Assembly (NCBI GenBank): GCA_903888395.1
Contig: CAISTO010000477.1
Coordinates: 1 to 7,453, forward strand
DNA from: an uncultured Bacteroidota bacterium
GTDB taxonomy: Bacteria > Bacteroidota > Bacteroidia > UKL13-3
DNA length: 7,453 nucleotides
Reading direction: 5' to 3'
The translations under genes were made by a program, and so were the position numbers. A model generated the notes under the pieces. It saw only the letters and a list, made by a program, of their open reading frames with translations, did no database searches and was not told the origin of the DNA. Every line of letters begins with the position of its first letter. Position 1 is the stretch's first letter. Shown here piece by piece: positions 6,149 to 7,453 of the stretch.

Positions 6149-6463
6149 TGTGCGGGAACAAAACCCTTCCTAAAAAGGAAGGGCAGGTGTTTTGAAAATT
6201 AGCTACCAAAACAGTTGTTGGTGCCGCTGCGCTCAAACACCAAACAACGGGCAACTGAGTGGATTGGTGAGGACACCACGGACAATGGCATAAAACTTTT
6301 GTTACTTTGAACACGTCACAGACGTGCACTAGCTTTGCCAGCGTTGGCCATGAGCGTGGAAGCTCCTTTTTGTCTTGATTTTTTGTTTCTTTTTCATCTA
6401 AGGAAAAAGAAAGAAGAAAATAAAGAGGTTGTTTAACCAATAAAACGAATTTGATTCATACAT
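6149..6463. repeat. Repeat module C (315 nt), full unit
   Basis: 6149-6285 matches copy A (5065-5205), with its head hairpin now perfect: CCCTTCCT-AAAA-AGGAAGGG (6164-6183). A 4-nt deletion has removed part of the tail hairpin. The 42-nt repeat copy 2 (6296-6337) follows, then the hairpin TTTCTTTTTC / GAAAAAGAAA (6386-6412) with a 7-nt loop, and ACGAATTTGATT (6445-6456) plus seven bases. The next unit begins at 6464, so this copy shows the full period. Short ORFs on both strands of this segment are translations of repeat DNA. Confidence 0.82.
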
Positions 6464-6513
6464 TGTGCGGTAATAAAACCCTTCCTATCAAGGAATGACA
6501 GGTTAGGTGTTTT
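6464..6513. repeat. Repeat unit copy D, 5' end only
   Basis: TGTGCGG, ACCCTTCCT, AAGGAA and AGGTGTTTT are in the same order as the first 50 nt of units A and C. The copy then breaks off into a T-run and A/T-rich promoter DNA of the next gene. It marks the right-hand boundary of the repeat mosaic. Confidence 0.75.
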
Positions 6514-6543
6514 TTTTATTCAAACAAAAGGAAAATATTTAAA

Positions 6544-6551
6544 TATATTTG
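6544..6551 (+). promoter_or_regulatory. Bacteroidota-type -7 box upstream of the DUF1569 gene
   Basis: TATATTTG fits the Bacteroidota -7 consensus TAnnTTTG and lies 34 nt before the ATG at 6586, leaving a short leader. A clear -33 TTG at the usual distance is not visible, so the assignment rests on one box and position. Confidence 0.4.
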
Positions 6552-6585
6552 TTGCTCTTTTTTAAATAATTTTTTTAATAAAAAC

Positions 6586-7044
6586 ATGGAAATACCCAAT
6601 ATTTTTAAACAAGATACAATAAACGATTTAATTAGTAGAATAGAAAAACTAACTCCACAAACAAAACCCATTTGGGGAACCATGGACGTTGCAAAAATGT
6701 TAGCACATATAAACATTACTTACGATTTAAATGAAGGTAGATTAGTAAGTAAAACTCCGTTTATCATGAAATTGATTTTAAAAGCATTTGTAAAACCAAC
6801 AGTTGTAAACGATGAGCCATACAAGCATAATTCACGCACTGCACCTGTTTTTTTAATTACAGATGAAAAAGATTTTGAATCAGAAAAAACTAAATTAATT
6901 GCTAATTTAAAAACGGTTCAAGCAAAAGGGGAAGCTCATTTTGAAGGTAAAGAAAGTAATTCATTTGGAAAGCTAACATCCAAAGAATGGAATAATTTAT
7001 TCTACAAACATTTGGATCATCATTTTAACCAGTTTGGAGTTTAA
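6586..7044 (+). CDS. DUF1569 family protein (DinB-like fold)
   Basis: A 152-residue protein, close to the usual length of DUF1569 members. Diagnostic parts are WGTMDVAKMLAHINITYD near residues 30-47 (family pattern W.xMxxxxMLAHC) and the C-terminal LFYKHLDHHFNQFGV (family pattern LYKHLDHHLxQFGV). H41, H142 and H146 are placed like the three metal-binding histidines of the DinB / YfiT four-helix-bundle superfamily, to which DUF1569 is related. Such proteins are generally thought to be metal-dependent and cytoplasmic, some acting as thiol transferases, but no reaction is established for this group. There is no signal peptide. The ATG at 6586 is preceded by A/T-rich DNA with a -7 box and no obvious Shine-Dalgarno. 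priA follows on the same strand after 35 nt, so they may share a transcript. Family confident, function unknown. Confidence 0.88.
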   Translation: MEIPNIFKQDTINDLISRIEKLTPQTKPIWGTMDVAKMLAHINITYDLNEGRLVSKTPFIMKLILKAFVKPTVVNDEPYKHNSRTAPVFLITDEKDFESEKTKLIANLKTVQAKGEAHFEGKESNSFGKLTSKEWNNLFYKHLDHHFNQFGV

Positions 7045-7079
7045 TTAAATTATTTTTTTGTTGCTAAAATGCAACCTTT

Positions 7080-7453
7080 ATGACTGAAGTTTTTGCCACA
7101 TTTGTTGATGTAATTTTGCCTTTATACGTTCCCAAGCTATTTACTTACCGAGTAGCTGATAATTTCGTGGAACAAATAAAATTAGGCAAACGAGTGTCGG
7201 TGCAGTTTGGTAAAAGTAAAGTTTATGCCGCCATCATTGCAAAAGTACACAATACGCCTCCCAAAGATTATGAAGCCAAATACTTACTTTCGATATTAGA
7301 CGATGAGCCAATTATAAACATTGAACAGCTCCAATTTTGGCAATGGATCAGTGATTATTATTTGTGTAACATGGGCGATGTAATGCAAGCCGCTTTACCA
7401 GCCATGTTAAAGTTACAAAGCGCCAGTAAAGTAATTGCCAATCCTGATTTTGA
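7080..7453 (+). CDS. priA: Primosomal protein N' (replication restart helicase PriA), N-terminal part
   Basis: The frame from ATG 7080-7082 runs off the window end after 124 codons. The start TFVDVILPLYVPKLFTYRV, then GKRVSVQFGKSKVYAAIIAK, then LLSILDDEPIINIEQLQFW, and finally YYLCNMGDVMQAALPAML matches the N-terminal DNA 3'-end-binding domain and linker of Bacteroidota PriA. PriA recognises stalled or repaired forks and reloads the replicative helicase. The helicase core, the zinc-binding cysteines and the C-terminal domain lie beyond the window. An ATG at 7069 opens only four codons (ATG CAA CCT TTA TGA) whose TGA overlaps this ATG. The start at 7080 is preferred because the family homology begins at its first residues. 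Confidence 0.9.
   Translation, partial: MTEVFATFVDVILPLYVPKLFTYRVADNFVEQIKLGKRVSVQFGKSKVYAAIIAKVHNTPPKDYEAKYLLSILDDEPIINIEQLQFWQWISDYYLCNMGDVMQAALPAMLKLQSASKVIANPDF

Noticed and set aside
6141..6440. 99-codon minus-strand ORF similar to the one at 5003-5305
   Set aside because: The shared peptide (PVVWCLSAAAPTTVLVANFQ) comes from palindromic repeat DNA with block deletions that ignore codon frame; no sign of protein-level constraint.
4965..6513. CRISPR array
   Set aside because: Units are about 140-315 nt with internally varied blocks and unequal spacing, not short identical repeats with uniform unique spacers; no cas gene is present.
6516..6716. 66-codon minus-strand ORF
   Set aside because: Lies opposite the start and promoter of the clear DUF1569 gene and has no family resemblance.

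Overview
The window looks like a low-GC member of the Bacteroidota, probably Flavobacteriia or a close relative. The reasons are strong A/T bias, absence of clear Shine-Dalgarno sequences before the starts, a TAnnTTTG-type -7 promoter box before one gene, and family-level resemblance of the PriA, DUF1569 and DUF3427 proteins to Bacteroidota versions as I remember them. No database was searched.

Layout. (a) 1-225: the last 57 codons of a plus-strand gene ending in a carboxypeptidase-regulatory-like beta-sandwich, followed by a strong bidirectional terminator. (b) 229-470, minus strand: a frameshifted N-terminal fragment of a DinD/BRO-N (phage antirepressor-like) gene. (c) 537-690: non-coding DNA with a pseudo-symmetric, hairpin-rich element and a second inverted repeat followed by T's, possibly a small plus-strand RNA unit. 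(d) 728-4627, minus strand: three genes transcribed in the order 80-aa very acidic protein, NUDIX hydrolase, 1050-aa PLD nuclease / SF2 helicase / DUF3427 protein. The last two overlap by 4 nt (ATGA). (e) 4628-4964: spacer with an operator-like inverted repeat and one doubtful small membrane ORF. (f) 4965-6513: a mosaic of palindromic, non-coding repeats. It encloses a second DinD-family gene that has lost its N-terminus and is flanked by 70-nt direct repeats. (g) 6544-7044, plus strand: an intact DUF1569 (DinB-like) gene. (h) 7080-7453, plus strand: the start of priA.

Interpretation. The ends of the window (regulatory-like domain protein, DUF1569, priA) look like ordinary chromosome. The middle looks like an accessory insertion: a nuclease-helicase plus NUDIX cassette flanked by wreckage of antirepressor-like genes and repeats. 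The likely joint function is nucleic-acid and nucleotide processing, possibly anti-phage defence. The domains and the ATGA overlap are read directly from the sequence; the defence role is inference.

The most unusual signals are the modular repeat array whose hairpin stems are kept while their sequence changes, and a palindrome inside the DinD coding sequence whose two arms change in a compensating way between the two copies.
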